A stretch of 61,615 nt of DNA from Spirirestis rafaelensis WJT71-NPBG6 (GTDB lineage Bacteria; Cyanobacteriota; Cyanobacteriia; Cyanobacteriales; Nostocaceae): contig JAHHID010000041.1 of the NCBI GenBank assembly GCA_019359015.1, positions 1-61,615 on the forward strand, in the 5' to 3' direction. Made by a program: the position numbers and the translations under genes. Positions within the stretch are counted from its first letter, which is position 1. Each line of letters opens with the position of its first letter. Below, one piece after another: positions 8,074-17,913 of the stretch. The notes under the pieces were generated by a model. The model searched no databases and had not been told where the DNA came from. It saw nothing but the letters and a program-made list of their open reading frames with translations.

Positions 8074-10866
8074 ATGCTAAAAACTTTGTTGGGCGATCCC
8101 AACGCTCGTAAGCTTAAAAAATACCAACCTTACATTACTGAAATTAACCTCCTAGAAGAAGAAGTTAAAGCCCTCTCTGATGAAGAGTTAAAGAGTAAAA
8201 CAGCAGAGTTTAAACAACGACTCGCTAAAGGCGAAACTACAGATGATATTTTGCCTGAAGCTTTTGCTGTTGTCCGGGAAGCAGGAAGGCGTGTTTTAGG
8301 GTTGCGACATTTTGATGTGCAACTCTTAGGTGGTGCTATCCTGCATACAGGGCAAATTGCAGAAATGAAAACTGGGGAAGGTAAAACCCTGGTTGCTACT
8401 TTGCCAAGTTATTTAAATGCTTTAAGCGGTAAAGGTGTACACGTTATCACCGTAAACGATTATCTGGCTCGTCGGGACGCAGAATGGATGGGGCAGGTGC
8501 ATCGCTTTTTGGGGTTGAGTGTGGGACTAATTCAAGCAAATATGACTCCCGCCGAACGTCAAAAAAACTACAGCTGTGATATCACTTATGTGACAAACAG
8601 CGAGATAGGTTTTGACTATCTGCGTGACAACATGGCGACATCAATGGCAGATGTTGTACAACGTCCTTTTAACTATTGCGTAATCGACGAAGTAGACTCA
8701 ATTCTAATTGATGAAGCGCGGACACCGCTAATTATTTCTGGGCAGGTAGAAAGACCGACAGAAAAATATCTGCAAGCAGCGGAAATTGCCGTTACTCTCA
8801 AAAAAGATGAGCATTACGAGGTCGATGAAAAGGCACGTAACGTGCTGTTGACTGATGAAGGTTTTGCTGAAGCTGAAAATCTTTTGGAAGTAACAGATTT
8901 ATTTGACCCGGAAGATCCGTGGGCACACTTCGTTTTCAATGCGATTAAGGCAAAAGAACTTTTTCTCAAGGATGTGAACTATATCGTCCGCAATGGGGAA
9001 GTAGTAATTGTTGATGAATTTACTGGTCGGGTGTTACCAGGACGCCGTTGGAGCGATGGACTTCACCAAGCAATTGAAGCTAAAGAACACGTAGAAATTC
9101 AGCCGGAAACGCAAACTTTAGCAACGATTACTTATCAAAATTTGTTTCTGTTATATCCCAAATTGGGAGGAATGACCGGAACAGCAAAGACAGAAGAACC
9201 TGAATTTGAAAAAATTTACAAACTGGAAGTAACGGTAACTCCCACCAACCGGACAAGGCTACGGAAAGACTTGTCTGATATGGTCTTTAAAACTGAGCCG
9301 GGGAAATGGAAGGCGATCGCTAACGAATGCGCCGAAATGCACAAACTCGGTAGACCTGTGCTGGTAGGAACCACCAGTGTGGAGAAATCAGAATATCTCA
9401 GCCAGCTTCTAAAGCAGCAAAATATTCCCCACGAATTGCTTAACGCAAGACCAGAAAACGTAGAACGAGAGTCAGAAATTGTCGCCCAAGCCGGACGCAA
9501 AGGTGCTGTTACCATCGCCACTAACATGGCTGGTAGAGGTACTGACATCATCTTGGGTGGTAACTCTGAATATATGGCGCGTCTGAAGCTGCGGGAATAC
9601 TTTATGCCCCGCATCGTCCAACCAGAAGACGAAGATACTTTTGGTGTCCACAGAGACGCTGGTTTGCCCACAGGAACTGGTGGTGGACAAGGTTTTGTCC
9701 CTGGTAAAAAGGTGAAAACTTGGAAGGCTTCGCCACAAGTGTTCCCCATCCAACTTTCAAAAGAAACAGAACAACTGCTGAAAGAAGCTGTACAAGTAGC
9801 GGTGCGTGAGTATGGTGAGCGCAGTTTACCCGAACTAGAGGCAGAAGAGAAAGTAGCTGTGGCGGCAGAAAAAGCGCCAATTGACGACGTGGTGATTCAA
9901 ACCTTGCGGGAAGCTTATAAGCGCGTCAAGCAAGAGTACGAACAGTTTACTAGTCGTGAACACGAAGAAGTAATTCAATTAGGCGGTTTGCACGTAATTG
10001 GTACAGAACGCCATGAATCGCGACGGGTAGATAATCAGTTACGCGGACGTGCTGGACGCCAAGGTGACCCAGGTTCGACAAGATTCTTCTTAAGTTTAGA
10101 AGATAACTTGATGCGGATTTTTGGAGGCGATCGCGTAGCCCGTTTAATGGAAGCCTTCCAAGTTGAGGAAGATATGCCTATTGAATCTGGCATGCTTACC
10201 CGCAGTTTAGAAGGTGCTCAGAAAAAAGTCGAAACCTACTACTACGACATCCGTAAACAGGTGTTTGAGTACGACGAAGTGATGAACAATCAACGTCGTG
10301 CTATTTATGCCGAACGTCGTCGGGTGCTAGAGGGGCAAGACTTGAAAGAACAGGTTATCAAGTACGCCGAAAAAACGATGGATGAGATCGTTGACTATTA
10401 CATCAACCCAGACTTGCCCTCAGAAGAGTGGGAATTAGAAAAGCTGGTTGAGAAAGTCAAAGAATTTGTCTATCTGCTGGAAGATTTGCAGCCAAATCAA
10501 TTAGAAGAGATGACAATCGGCGAAATTAAAGCTTTTCTTCACGAACAGGTGCGAATTGCCTACGACATGAAGGAAGCCCAAGTTGACCAAGTACAGCCCG
10601 GGCTGATGCGACAAGCTGAAAGGTTCTTTATCTTACAGCGGATTGATACGCTCTGGCGGGAACACTTACAACAAATGGACGCCTTGCGAGAATCTGTGGG
10701 ACTGCGCGGCTACGGTCAAAAAGACCCGCTGATTGAATACAAGAGCGAGGGATATGAATTGTTCTTGGATATGATGGTGAATATCCGCCGAGATGTGGTA
10801 TATTCGCTCTTCATGTTTCAACCGCAACCGCAACCAGTAGTGCAAGCACCATCAGAGATGGTTTGA
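8074..10866 (+). CDS. secA: Preprotein translocase ATPase SecA
   Basis: A 930-residue motor ATPase that drives preproteins through SecYEG in the plasma and thylakoid membranes. NBD1 carries Walker A MKTGEGKT (about residues 98-105) and Walker [14 protein letters not shown] (about 203-215). NBD2 shows [14 protein letters not shown] and the helicase-like [15 protein letters not shown]. The helical scaffold [21 protein letters not shown] is intact. A roughly 70-residue insertion within NBD2 ([13 protein letters not shown] onward) and a Gln/Pro-rich tail without the SecB-binding zinc motif fit cyanobacterial SecA. Its own terminator follows at 10896. Confidence 0.98.
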   Translation: MLKTLLGDPNARKLKKYQPYITEINLLEEEVKALSDEELKSKTAEFKQRLAKGETTDDILPEAFAVVREAGRRVLGLRHFDVQLLGGAILHTGQIAEMKTGEGKTLVATLPSYLNALSGKGVHVITVNDYLARRDAEWMGQVHRFLGLSVGLIQANMTPAERQKNYSCDITYVTNSEIGFDYLRDNMATSMADVVQRPFNYCVIDEVDSILIDEARTPLIISGQVERPTEKYLQAAEIAVTLKKDEHYEVDEKARNVLLTDEGFAEAENLLEVTDLFDPEDPWAHFVFNAIKAKELFLKDVNYIVRNGEVVIVDEFTGRVLPGRRWSDGLHQAIEAKEHVEIQPETQTLATITYQNLFLLYPKLGGMTGTAKTEEPEFEKIYKLEVTVTPTNRTRLRKDLSDMVFKTEPGKWKAIANECAEMHKLGRPVLVGTTSVEKSEYLSQLLKQQNIPHELLNARPENVERESEIVAQAGRKGAVTIATNMAGRGTDIILGGNSEYMARLKLREYFMPRIVQPEDEDTFGVHRDAGLPTGTGGGQGFVPGKKVKTWKASPQVFPIQLSKETEQLLKEAVQVAVREYGERSLPELEAEEKVAVAAEKAPIDDVVIQTLREAYKRVKQEYEQFTSREHEEVIQLGGLHVIGTERHESRRVDNQLRGRAGRQGDPGSTRFFLSLEDNLMRIFGGDRVARLMEAFQVEEDMPIESGMLTRSLEGAQKKVETYYYDIRKQVFEYDEVMNNQRRAIYAERRRVLEGQDLKEQVIKYAEKTMDEIVDYYINPDLPSEEWELEKLVEKVKEFVYLLEDLQPNQLEEMTIGEIKAFLHEQVRIAYDMKEAQVDQVQPGLMRQAERFFILQRIDTLWREHLQQMDALRESVGLRGYGQKDPLIEYKSEGYELFLDMMVNIRRDVVYSLFMFQPQPQPVVQAPSEMV

Positions 10867-10895
10867 AGTTAAGCGCTAAAAATAATAGTTTCGCC

Positions 10896-10932
10896 AAAGA
10901 CGCTAAGAATTACTTAGCGTCTTTTTATTTTT
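10896..10932 (+). terminator. Rho-independent terminator of secA
   Basis: A perfect 12-bp stem (arms 10896-10907 and 10913-10924) with a 5-nt loop is followed by a T-rich run (CTTTTTATTTTT). It begins 30 bp after the secA stop codon. Confidence 0.9.
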
Positions 10933-11177
10933 GTAAAAAATTTGACGTTATGTTTAGTTGTTAATTATTGTTATAAAAAATTATAAGTTTTCGTTTTTAT
11001 AAGTAATAACACTTAAATATATTTAGTTTATCTAATCAACTTCATTTTATTTTCTGTGTTACCCCTGAGGGTATTTTTCGGCAAAAATAGGATTATTTAG
11101 ATAGTTTTGTGCAAAATATTTGTCACAAACTATACAAGCTTGCTTTTAGTATCGCCTTCTTATAACTTTAAAAACGA
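10933..11177. other. Highly AT-rich gene-free stretch
   Basis: No gene is seen. The sequence is strongly AT-rich, especially 10935-11055. Because it lies within about 400 bp of the DnaA-box cluster it could contribute to a DNA unwinding element, but nothing in it proves this. Confidence 0.35.
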
Positions 11178-11354
11178 ATGAATACTTGCCCTTGCTGCTC
11201 TCACCGACTTTTGGCTCATATTCGCAAGAATGAAATTTACTGGTTCTGCCGAAGATGCTGGCAAGAAATGCCATCAGTGAGTAGGAAAAAGAGTAATTTC
11301 TATCTAGAAGTAGCTAGAAAAAAATCACCTAGAGAATTTCAGAAGTTAGTATAG
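11178..11354 (+). CDS. 58-residue zinc-ribbon protein
   Basis: A small gene with a clear zinc-ribbon pattern: Cys4, Cys6 and Cys7 near the N-terminus (MNTCPCCSHRLLAHIR) and Cys24/Cys27 in YWFCRRCWQEMP, then a basic tail. I recall similar 50-60 residue proteins in many cyanobacteria, with unknown function. It sits between the secA terminator and the DnaA-box cluster and points toward the origin. No strong ribosome site is seen, only AAAAACGA before the ATG. A nucleic-acid-binding role is an inference from the fold. Confidence 0.7.
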   Translation: MNTCPCCSHRLLAHIRKNEIYWFCRRCWQEMPSVSRKKSNFYLEVARKKSPREFQKLV

Positions 11355-11430
11355 CGTAATTGCTTATAGCCTGAGTGCGAAGAAAACACAACCAGAGTGG
11401 AGAATTCGTATTACATTTGGTAATAATGGC

Positions 11431-11532
11431 TGTGGAAAATGTGGAAAAGCTTTGATAATTCTGTTCCACAAGTTTTTCCACAGGTAGTGGCTTGTGGAAA
11501 AACTTGTGGAAAAACCCTACACTTTTTCCACA
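11431..11532. other. oriC: Putative chromosomal origin (oriC): DnaA-box cluster
   Basis: Six exact copies of the DnaA box TTTTCCACA (either strand) lie within 102 bp: 11431-11439 (-), 11440-11448 (-), 11474-11482 (+), 11493-11501 (-), 11505-11513 (-) and 11524-11532 (+). A one-mismatch copy, TGTTCCACA, is at 11462-11470. The cluster starts 40 bp beyond the 3' end of dnaA. This density next to dnaA is the normal signature of a bacterial replication origin. The AT-rich stretch at 10933-11177 is a candidate unwinding region. Confidence 0.85.
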
Positions 11533-11571
11533 GAGTAATTATACTCAATGAATTTTAGCTCTAGTTCAAGT

Positions 11572-12948
11572 TTATTTTTGAGAACGGCTAGTCATATTAA
11601 TGCGATCGCTTAATTGACGTAAGGTTTGTACCAAAGTGCGATCGCTTACTTGTAGCTGGGCTATCTTATCGCAACTATAAATCACCGTTGTGTGGTCTTT
11701 ACCACCAAAAACTTCTCCGATTCTCGGCAAACTCAAATCTGTGTGCTGCCGCATAAGATACATACCAATTTGACGTGCCCAGCTTATTTCTCGTCGTCGC
11801 GAACTGCCTTTTAAGTCTTCAATCGAGATATTCAAAGCATCAGCTACTACTGACAAAATTGCTTCTGGGGTGGCTGGCAATTTTTCAGTTTTTGGTTGTA
11901 AAACTGGTACAAGATTTTCCACAGTCATGGCTAAACCCCAAATAGAAATATACGCCACTGCCTGAATTAAGGCTCCTTCTAACTCGCGTATATTAGAAGT
12001 GTAATTAGAAGCTATATATTCAATTACATCTTTAGACAAGATAATATTTTCGTATTCCGCTTTTTTTTGTAAAATTGCCATTCTCGTTTCTAAATCTGGG
12101 GCTTGGATATCAGCAATTAATCCCATCGAAAAACGAGAGCAGAGACGTTCTTGTAAACGGGGAATTTGGTTGGGGGGACGGTCGGAAGCTATAATAACTT
12201 GCTTGCCAGCTTCATATAAAGTATTAAAAGTGTGAAAAAATTCTTCTTGTGTAGACTCTTTACCCTCGATAAATTGAATATCATCTACTAAGAGTACATC
12301 AGCTGCTCGGTAATGCTCTCGAAAGCCTTGTCTATTATCATTACGAATAGCACTAATTAAATCATTAGTAAACTGCTCGGTAGAAACATAAAATATTTTA
12401 GAATCAGAATAATTTTCTCGGCGATAGTGTCCAATAGCCTGCATTAAGTGAGTTTTCCCTAATCCGACACCACCGCATAAAAATAAAGGATTAAACTCTC
12501 TTCCAGGAGATTCAGCAACTGCTAATGAAGCAGCGTGAGCCATGCGGTTATTTGCACCCACGACAAACCGCGAAAATACATATTTATAATTTAATTCACT
12601 AGCTTTGGTTTTGCTTTTAGAAGCATCTTCTAAAATCTTATTTTGAATAGGAACTCCCTTCGTAAGCTCTCCTTCATTCAAAAAAGAAACTTCATCACCC
12701 TGAGCAACGGTAAGATTAATTTCTACAGGATGACCAACAATGTCTTGTACTACATGAGCAATTGTATTGATGTAATACTTTTGTAACCAATTCCGCGCAA
12801 ACGGGTTAGGAGTAAGTATGACTAAGCAATTATTTTCTAATCGCTCTGCACTAGCAGTTTTAATCCAAGTTTCAAAGGTGGGACGGGATAATTCTAGTTG
12901 TAAGCGCTCCAAGACCTGAATCCACAGAGTTTCTATGGGAATTTCCAT
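11572..12948 (-). CDS. dnaA: Chromosomal replication initiator DnaA
   Basis: A 458-residue AAA+ initiator. Domain I (about 1-80) starts with the typical [21 protein letters not shown]. The AAA+ core has Walker [11 protein letters not shown] (159-168), Walker [13 protein letters not shown] and the arginine-finger region [10 protein letters not shown]. Domain IV ends with the DNA-binding signature [15 protein letters not shown] near residue 420. It is transcribed toward its probable binding-site cluster at 11431-11532. No dnaN is adjacent, which is common in cyanobacteria, where the ancestral dnaA operon is broken up. Confidence 0.98.
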   Translation of the reverse strand: MEIPIETLWIQVLERLQLELSRPTFETWIKTASAERLENNCLVILTPNPFARNWLQKYYINTIAHVVQDIVGHPVEINLTVAQGDEVSFLNEGELTKGVPIQNKILEDASKSKTKASELNYKYVFSRFVVGANNRMAHAASLAVAESPGREFNPLFLCGGVGLGKTHLMQAIGHYRRENYSDSKIFYVSTEQFTNDLISAIRNDNRQGFREHYRAADVLLVDDIQFIEGKESTQEEFFHTFNTLYEAGKQVIIASDRPPNQIPRLQERLCSRFSMGLIADIQAPDLETRMAILQKKAEYENIILSKDVIEYIASNYTSNIRELEGALIQAVAYISIWGLAMTVENLVPVLQPKTEKLPATPEAILSVVADALNISIEDLKGSSRRREISWARQIGMYLMRQHTDLSLPRIGEVFGGKDHTTVIYSCDKIAQLQVSDRTLVQTLRQLSDRINMTSRSQK

Positions 12949-13119
12949 TTATTTACCACCTTTGCTGCTAATCGTCAAAATAGAAGATATAAGCAAGCAC
13001 GCATTCAGCATTGCTCAGATGCTCTAGACCTAGAACAAGCTTTTAAGTTGTAATTATTCTTGTTCCAGGTAGGCAAGATCCTACCACTCACTGACTCACA
13101 AAGGAGTTGCACGCGACAC

Positions 13120-14385
13120 ATGAAAATAAAACATGACTTTGGGCAAAAAAAAATTGATACCAGGAGTTTGCCTCAACGATGGGCAGCAACTAGTATTATA
13201 TTAATGTTACTAAGTGGCGCAGTGGTGTCCCTTGGAGGCTGCTCTTTACCTATACGTAGTGCTGGTATCGAAAGTCAAAGAAATGATTCTGAGCCTCAGA
13301 CAGAAGCGCAAAACGCAAGCGATCGCGCTCCAGTAATTGTCCCACCACCAATTCTCGCCAAGTCTGGAGATCCTAACTTTGTGGTGGGGGTAGTGCAAAA
13401 AGTAGGACCAGCGGTAGTTAGAATTGATTCTACTAGAATCGTAAGTTCTCGTACACCAGATCAATTTGACGATCCATTTTTCCGGCGCTTTTTTGGAGAT
13501 CAGCCATCACAACCCAGACAAAGGATAGAAGGTAGCGGTTCTGGATTTATAATCAACTCCGCAGGTCAAATTTTGACTAATGCCCATGTGGTCGATGGTG
13601 CTGACACGGTAACGGTAACATTGAAAGATGGTCGGACTTTTGACGGTAAAGTGCTGGGTGAAGACCGAGTAACTGATGTTGCAGTAATTAAAATTGGTGC
13701 AAATAACCTCCCCACCATTGCTCTTGGTAACTCTGAAGCGTTGCAACCAGGAGAAGCAGTAATTGCTATTGGCAATCCTTTAGGTTTAAATAATACCGTA
13801 ACCTCTGGCATTCTCAGTGCTACAGGTCGTTCTGGTAGTGACATCGGCGCTAGTGACAAGCGCGTTGATTACATTCAAACAGATGCAGCTATTAACCCAG
13901 GTAACTCTGGGGGACCACTGCTAAATGCTCAAGGTCAGGTGATTGGGATGAATACAGCGATTCTGCGTGGTGCTCAGGGGTTGGGATTTGCCATCCCCAT
14001 CAACACAGCACAACGAATTGCCCAGCAATTAATTGCTAAGGGAAGGGTGGATCATCCTTATTTAGGTGTCGCAATGGAAACGCTGACCCCAGAAATGAAG
14101 AGAGTACTCAGTAATGCTTCTGAGGGTCGGTTGAAAATAAGAACAGATAAAGGAGTATTTATTCGTGGCGTTGTTCGTGGTTCGCCAGCTGCGACAGCCG
14201 GATTACGAGCAGGTGATGTGATTATCAGTATCAGTAACAAACCTGTTGCCAAAAATGAAGACGTACTAAAAATTTTAGAAAATAGTCAAATAGGTAGTCC
14301 GTTACAAATCCAATTGGAGCGCAATGGACAAACTACACAAGTCGCAGTTAGTCCTGCACCTCTACCTGCTCGACGAGAAAGCTGA
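13120..14385 (+). CDS. HtrA/Deg-family trypsin-like serine protease with PDZ domain
   Basis: A periplasmic quality-control endoprotease, 421 residues from the ATG at 13120, which has an AAGGAG ribosome site at 13101. The N-terminus has a hydrophobic segment ending in LGGC (Cys41), so it may be a lipoprotein. The catalytic triad is complete: His156 in TNAHVVDG, Asp186 in VTDVAVIK and Ser263 in NPGNSGGPLL. One PDZ domain (about 310-410) includes PAATAGLRAGDVIISI. A 20-residue upstream extension to 13060 is possible but would place the start before the ribosome site. It is closest in layout to cyanobacterial HhoA/HhoB/HtrA; which one cannot be decided by eye. Confidence 0.93.
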   Translation: MKIKHDFGQKKIDTRSLPQRWAATSIILMLLSGAVVSLGGCSLPIRSAGIESQRNDSEPQTEAQNASDRAPVIVPPPILAKSGDPNFVVGVVQKVGPAVVRIDSTRIVSSRTPDQFDDPFFRRFFGDQPSQPRQRIEGSGSGFIINSAGQILTNAHVVDGADTVTVTLKDGRTFDGKVLGEDRVTDVAVIKIGANNLPTIALGNSEALQPGEAVIAIGNPLGLNNTVTSGILSATGRSGSDIGASDKRVDYIQTDAAINPGNSGGPLLNAQGQVIGMNTAILRGAQGLGFAIPINTAQRIAQQLIAKGRVDHPYLGVAMETLTPEMKRVLSNASEGRLKIRTDKGVFIRGVVRGSPAATAGLRAGDVIISISNKPVAKNEDVLKILENSQIGSPLQIQLERNGQTTQVAVSPAPLPARRES

Positions 14386-14394
14386 TTTTATTAA

Positions 14395-14425
14395 AATAGC
14401 TAATAGCTAACAACTATTAGCTATT
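14395..14425 (+). terminator. Hairpin after the HtrA-type gene
   Basis: A perfect 12-bp stem (14395-14406 / 14414-14425) with a 7-nt loop starts 10 bp after the stop codon. The following sequence (AAGTAAAG) is not T-rich, so termination is likely but not certain. Confidence 0.55.
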
Positions 14426-14499
14426 AAGTAAAGCTAAAATACTGTCCTAATTAGCGCTCTTTTATTACTCTCGTCAGATGAAATTTGAAACCCTATTTT

Positions 14500-14720
14500 C
14501 ACGTTAGTCCGCGCAGGCGGACTTTGCCTGTGTAGCCAAGCCACTGCGCTGGACGGGTTCCCCGGCTTGAAGCATGTGGCGCGCGACTTCCAGTCGCCTC
14601 GATTATTCTTTCTCCAGACTCATAAAAGAGCGTTAGTAGTGAGCGGTTTACCGCTCATATCTTCGGTTTTAAGGGCTGTTAGCGGAGCTTTCCCGTAGGG
14701 TAGCCCTTACTAAATTTAAG
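14500..14720. repeat. Dispersed repeat block shared with 53.4 kb
   Basis: The block contains the near-exact segment from GGCTGTTAGCGGAGC through GGGTAGCCCTTACTA (14677-14712) and GTGAGCGGTTTAC (14640-14652). Both are also found at 53418-53500. Upstream is a GC-richer part with GGTTCCCCGGCTTGAAGC. It is a noncoding interspersed repeat in the peptide deformylase leader region. Confidence 0.75.
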
Positions 14721-14749
14721 AGGATTTATTTATCCACAGGAGTTATATT

Positions 14750-15280
14750 ATGGCTGAACTACGAAAAATTATTCAATTAGGCAATCCGATATTGCGCGAA
14801 AAAGCTGCGGAAATTGAGAATATCCAAGATGAGCAGATACAAAAACTAATTGAAGATTTATTGGCAACAGTTGCTCATAGCAATGGTGTGGGAATTGCCG
14901 CGCCTCAAATTGCAGAACAAAAGCGTTTATTTATCGTTGCGTCCCGCCCTAACCCACGGTATCCCAACGCCCCGGAGATGGAACCAACAGCGATGATAAA
15001 TCCTAAAATAACTGCACATTCAAATGAGATTGTCAAAGGTTGGGAAGGTTGTTTAAGTATTCCTGGGATTAGAGGATTAGTTCCACGATATCAAGCGATA
15101 GAAGTAGAATATACTGACCGCGATGGAAAGTTACAAAAACAAGAATTTACTGATTTTATAGCGCGAATTTTTCAACATGAGTACGACCACTTTGAGGGAA
15201 TTGTTTTTTTTGATCGGGTAGAAAGTACTTTAGATATAATGACTGAGAACGAGTATCAACAGCGCATTGTTTCAAAGTAA
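14750..15280 (+). CDS. def: Peptide deformylase
   Basis: Removes the N-formyl group from nascent proteins. The 176-residue protein has all three family motifs: GVGIAAPQ (46-53), EGCLS (99-103, metal-ligand Cys) and HEYDH (143-147, two metal-ligand His and the catalytic Glu). The sequence ahead of the ATG (CCACAGGAGTTATATT) gives an AGGAG ribosome site. It is followed after 34 bp by the phosphotransferase remnant on the same strand. Confidence 0.96.
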   Translation: MAELRKIIQLGNPILREKAAEIENIQDEQIQKLIEDLLATVAHSNGVGIAAPQIAEQKRLFIVASRPNPRYPNAPEMEPTAMINPKITAHSNEIVKGWEGCLSIPGIRGLVPRYQAIEVEYTDRDGKLQKQEFTDFIARIFQHEYDHFEGIVFFDRVESTLDIMTENEYQQRIVSK

Positions 15281-15314
15281 AATAACCTAAATAATAATAA
15301 ATATTGATTAATTA

Positions 15315-16640
15315 GTGTTCAAAAAAAATATAATAGAAGGCAAAATTTTGAACAATCTAATTGACATTGCAGACCAATTTAAGCCACAAGGTAAAGTCAT
15401 TGATATCCAGGAATTTGAGCATGGCAATATTAATAGCACCTTCCTTGTAACTCTCGATTCTTTAGATGAAAAGCACTTTATCCTGCAACGCATTAACACG
15501 CAGGTATTTCGTCAGCCGAAACTGGTGATGCAGAACATGAGTATCTTTACTCTTCATGTGCGCGATAAGCTGAAGGCTTTAAGCTCCGCTTATCGCCTGC
15601 AACATACCTCCCCAAATCGCCGCTGGGAGGTTCCGCGTGTACTTTTGACACAAAATGCCCAAAATCACTTTATTGATGGTGAAGGGTCATTCTGGCGGGC
15701 AATCAGCTTTATTGAGGCTGCCGAGTCTTTTGACACCATCAAAGATAGCAATCACGCTCGCGAAGTTGGCTATGCGCTGGGTATGTTTCATAACCTCATC
15801 AGCGATTTGCCTACCGAAAAACTCGCTGACACCCTTCCAGGATTCCACATTACACCGCGCTACCTCCAGCAATATGTAGAGACGCGAAATTTGGCGGTAG
15901 AGACGCGATTAATCGCGTCTGTACAATCTGCGGAAGTGAAGTATTGTTTGCAATTTGTAAGCGATCGCTCTTCTTGGGCACACGTTCTAGAAAATGCCCA
16001 AGCAGAAGGAATGCTGCGTTTGCGCCCAATTCACGGCCACCCCAAGATCAACAATGTCATGATAGACACCGCAACCGGGCATGGCATCAGTATTATTGAC
16101 CTGGACACCGTTAAACCCGGCTTGGTTCATTATGATATCAGTGACTGCCTCCGCTCAAGCTGCAATCCCTTAGGAGAAGAAACAGACCAGTGGGAACTTG
16201 TGCGCTTTGACACGGATATTTGTCAGTCTGTTTTGCAAGGTTATCTCTCAGTGGCGAGAGATTTTCTCACTCTTAACGACTATGAATTAGGACTTACGCA
16301 AGCGTCACAATATAAGGTCAACTGGCACATATATTTCAATTTGCCGTAAATGCTTGTAAGCATTGATTTATAAACCTTAGAGCCATATTAATTCTATGTG
16401 ACAGTTTTCAGATAAATGTGCCAGTTGCGTAAGTCCTGTGAATATATGTACGATGCAATCCGTTTGATTGCCTTTGAGTTAGGATTGCGATTTTTCACTG
16501 ATTATTTAGCGGGTAATGTCTACTTTAAGACTAAATATCCAGAACATAATCTTAATAGAGCGATCGTGCAATTTAAGCTCACCGAAAGTATCGAATCTCA
16601 AGAAACCGCTATCCGCGCTATCATTCAGGAAATGCGATGA
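15315..16640 (+). pseudogene. N-acetylhexosamine-kinase-like phosphotransferase interrupted by a MITE
   Basis: An aminoglycoside-phosphotransferase-fold kinase. The 5' part (GTG start at 15315) encodes 325 residues with a nucleotide-loop-like start (EHGNINSTFLV), the catalytic region HGHPKINNVMID and metal site IIDLDTVKPG, all resembling NahK-type hexosamine 1-kinases. At residue 325 (DYEL) the reading is broken by the element at 16289-16437, which carries an in-frame stop at 16347. The C-terminal 67 codons resume in the same frame from 16437 (CEYMYDAIRLIAFELGLRFF) to 16640. Removing 147 bp would restore a protein of about 392 residues. The gene overlaps the next start by 4 bp, so it was first in an operon with the DOMON-like gene. 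Confidence 0.85.
16289..16437. mobile_element. MITE with AGGACTTACGCAA terminal inverted repeats
   Basis: Perfect 13-bp inverted ends, AGGACTTACGCAA (16289-16301) and TTGCGTAAGTCCT (16425-16437), bound a 149-bp noncoding element. Beyond the ends, CTGGCACAT on the left is matched by ATGTGCCAG on the right, displaced by a 20-bp extra segment in the left end. There is no transposase, so it is nonautonomous. It lies inside the hexosamine-kinase-like gene. A clean target duplication is not evident. Confidence 0.85.
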
Positions 16641-17176
16641 ACGAGCAAAATTTTTCCTTACAGCCATTTGATTTAACAAACTCGCTGTCTGATATAAAGA
16701 TTACAGGCAGCATTGCTCTAAACGCTAACAAATTAACTATTTCTTATGCACTGCTTGGCGATTTGACAAAAGTCCAGATTCCTGAATCAGCAGACTTACC
16801 AAAACGCAAATACGATCTTTGGGAAGAAACCTGTTTCGAGTTCTTCGTTGGAATTAATAATTCTCCTGATTATTGGGAGTTTAATCTTTCACCTGCCGGA
16901 GATTGGAATGTCTTTCGCTTAGACGATTATCGGCAAGGGTTACAAGAGGAAATGGCTGTTACATCGCTACCTTTTACCGTTGAGCAAAAATCAGATGCTT
17001 TGTTGGTTGATTTAGAAGTTGATTTAAATAAGTTTATCCTGGCAGAGCAATCTTTAGAAGTTGGAATTACTACTGTTATTAAATCGAAAGACGGCAATCT
17101 TAGCTATTGGGCATTAACTCATTGTGGTGAAGAAGCGGATTTTCATCGACGGGAAAGTTTTGTTGTTGAATTGTGA
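16637..17176 (+). CDS. DOMON-like domain protein
   Basis: A 179-residue soluble protein with the pattern of the DOMON-like family of carbohydrate- or heme-binding beta-sandwich proteins: LWEETCFEFFVG, YWEFNLSPAGDWNVFRLDDYR and a C-terminal SYWALTHCGEEADFHRRESF. No signal peptide is visible. Its ATG overlaps the stop of the broken phosphotransferase gene (ATGA), so the two formed one operon. Ligand and role are not known; a link to sugar metabolism is inferred only from the neighbour. Confidence 0.8.
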   Translation: MNEQNFSLQPFDLTNSLSDIKITGSIALNANKLTISYALLGDLTKVQIPESADLPKRKYDLWEETCFEFFVGINNSPDYWEFNLSPAGDWNVFRLDDYRQGLQEEMAVTSLPFTVEQKSDALLVDLEVDLNKFILAEQSLEVGITTVIKSKDGNLSYWALTHCGEEADFHRRESFVVEL

Positions 17177-17220
17177 GATAGTTGTTGATGTGTCGGGTAG
17201 CAAAGTTCGAGGAAATCAAC

Positions 17221-17767
17221 ATGCATCGAGAACAACTCGCTAAATGGCTGCTTGGAGCTGCTGCGCTTTCAACAATTATCATTCCCATTGGTGTCGATGC
17301 AGTCTTACTAGCAGACGCTCATATGAATAATCCTGCATGGTTACCCCATGCAAAGCTGCATTGTGCCATGTCGTTTTTTGCAGGTGCTTCGTTGGGACTT
17401 GCTGCTTTGGCGATTTTGTTAGTACGTCCGGTAAGTTATGTCTGACGACAAGCCCTTCGGGTTCAGCAGTCGCTCATGGGGGAAACCCCCAAGACCGCGC
17501 TGCTTCACCGCTTTGCGTCTACGCTTTTCGATGGGTCTTGCTGCATTTCTCGGTTCCGCGTTTTGGATTGGGTTAATCGCTGCCGGATTTTTGCCCGGAA
17601 CTTCTTACGGGTTTCTAAACGATCCAGTTTTTGGTAATATTCGTGAGCCTGAGTTGAGTGGAATCACGATTTATCCCAATGTCGCGCTTGGTATCATCAC
17701 TATTGCGATCGCTATTGCAGGTTATTCGTTAACGAGTCAGGCAAAGTCGATTGACCAATTGAAGTGA
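17221..17767 (+). pseudogene. Small four-helix membrane protein split by a repeat insertion
   Basis: The 5' part starts at ATG 17221 after a GAGGAAAT ribosome site. It encodes two membrane helices with HMNNPAWLPHAKLHCAMSF between them, resembling the DUF6640-type small membrane proteins, and stops at 17445. The 3' part resumes in another frame from about 17530 (MGLAAFLGSAFWIGLIAAGF) with two more helices, ending at 17767. The intervening roughly 100 bp is a repeat (see 17425-17530), so the gene appears broken by its insertion. Function unknown. Confidence 0.7.
17425..17530. repeat. Interspersed repeat (GTCGCTCATGGGG family)
   Basis: A GC-rich insert with hairpin GGGGGAAACCCCC and the string CAGTCGCTCATGGGG. 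A related inverted copy (AGTCGCTCATGGGG ... CCGCGCTTGAAGCAC) lies around 53310-53400. It shifts the frame of the membrane-protein gene it sits in. Ends are approximate. Confidence 0.65.
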
Positions 17768-17913
17768 AAAATCTTTATGCTGTGAAGTTATTTGCGATAG
17801 CCTAATTTTGAGATTCTAGTGGAGCATGGCAGAAATAACTATCCAGTTGAAAAAGTTTAAAAAGCTTATTGCACCAACTTTCTTTTCTTCTGCCTTCTGC
17901 CTTCATGCACTAG

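Noticed and set aside
9216-9880. Three overlapping minus-strand frames of 92-177 codons inside secA
   Set aside because: They lie entirely antisense to a clear SecA reading frame, have no recognisable domains and arise from its codon pattern.
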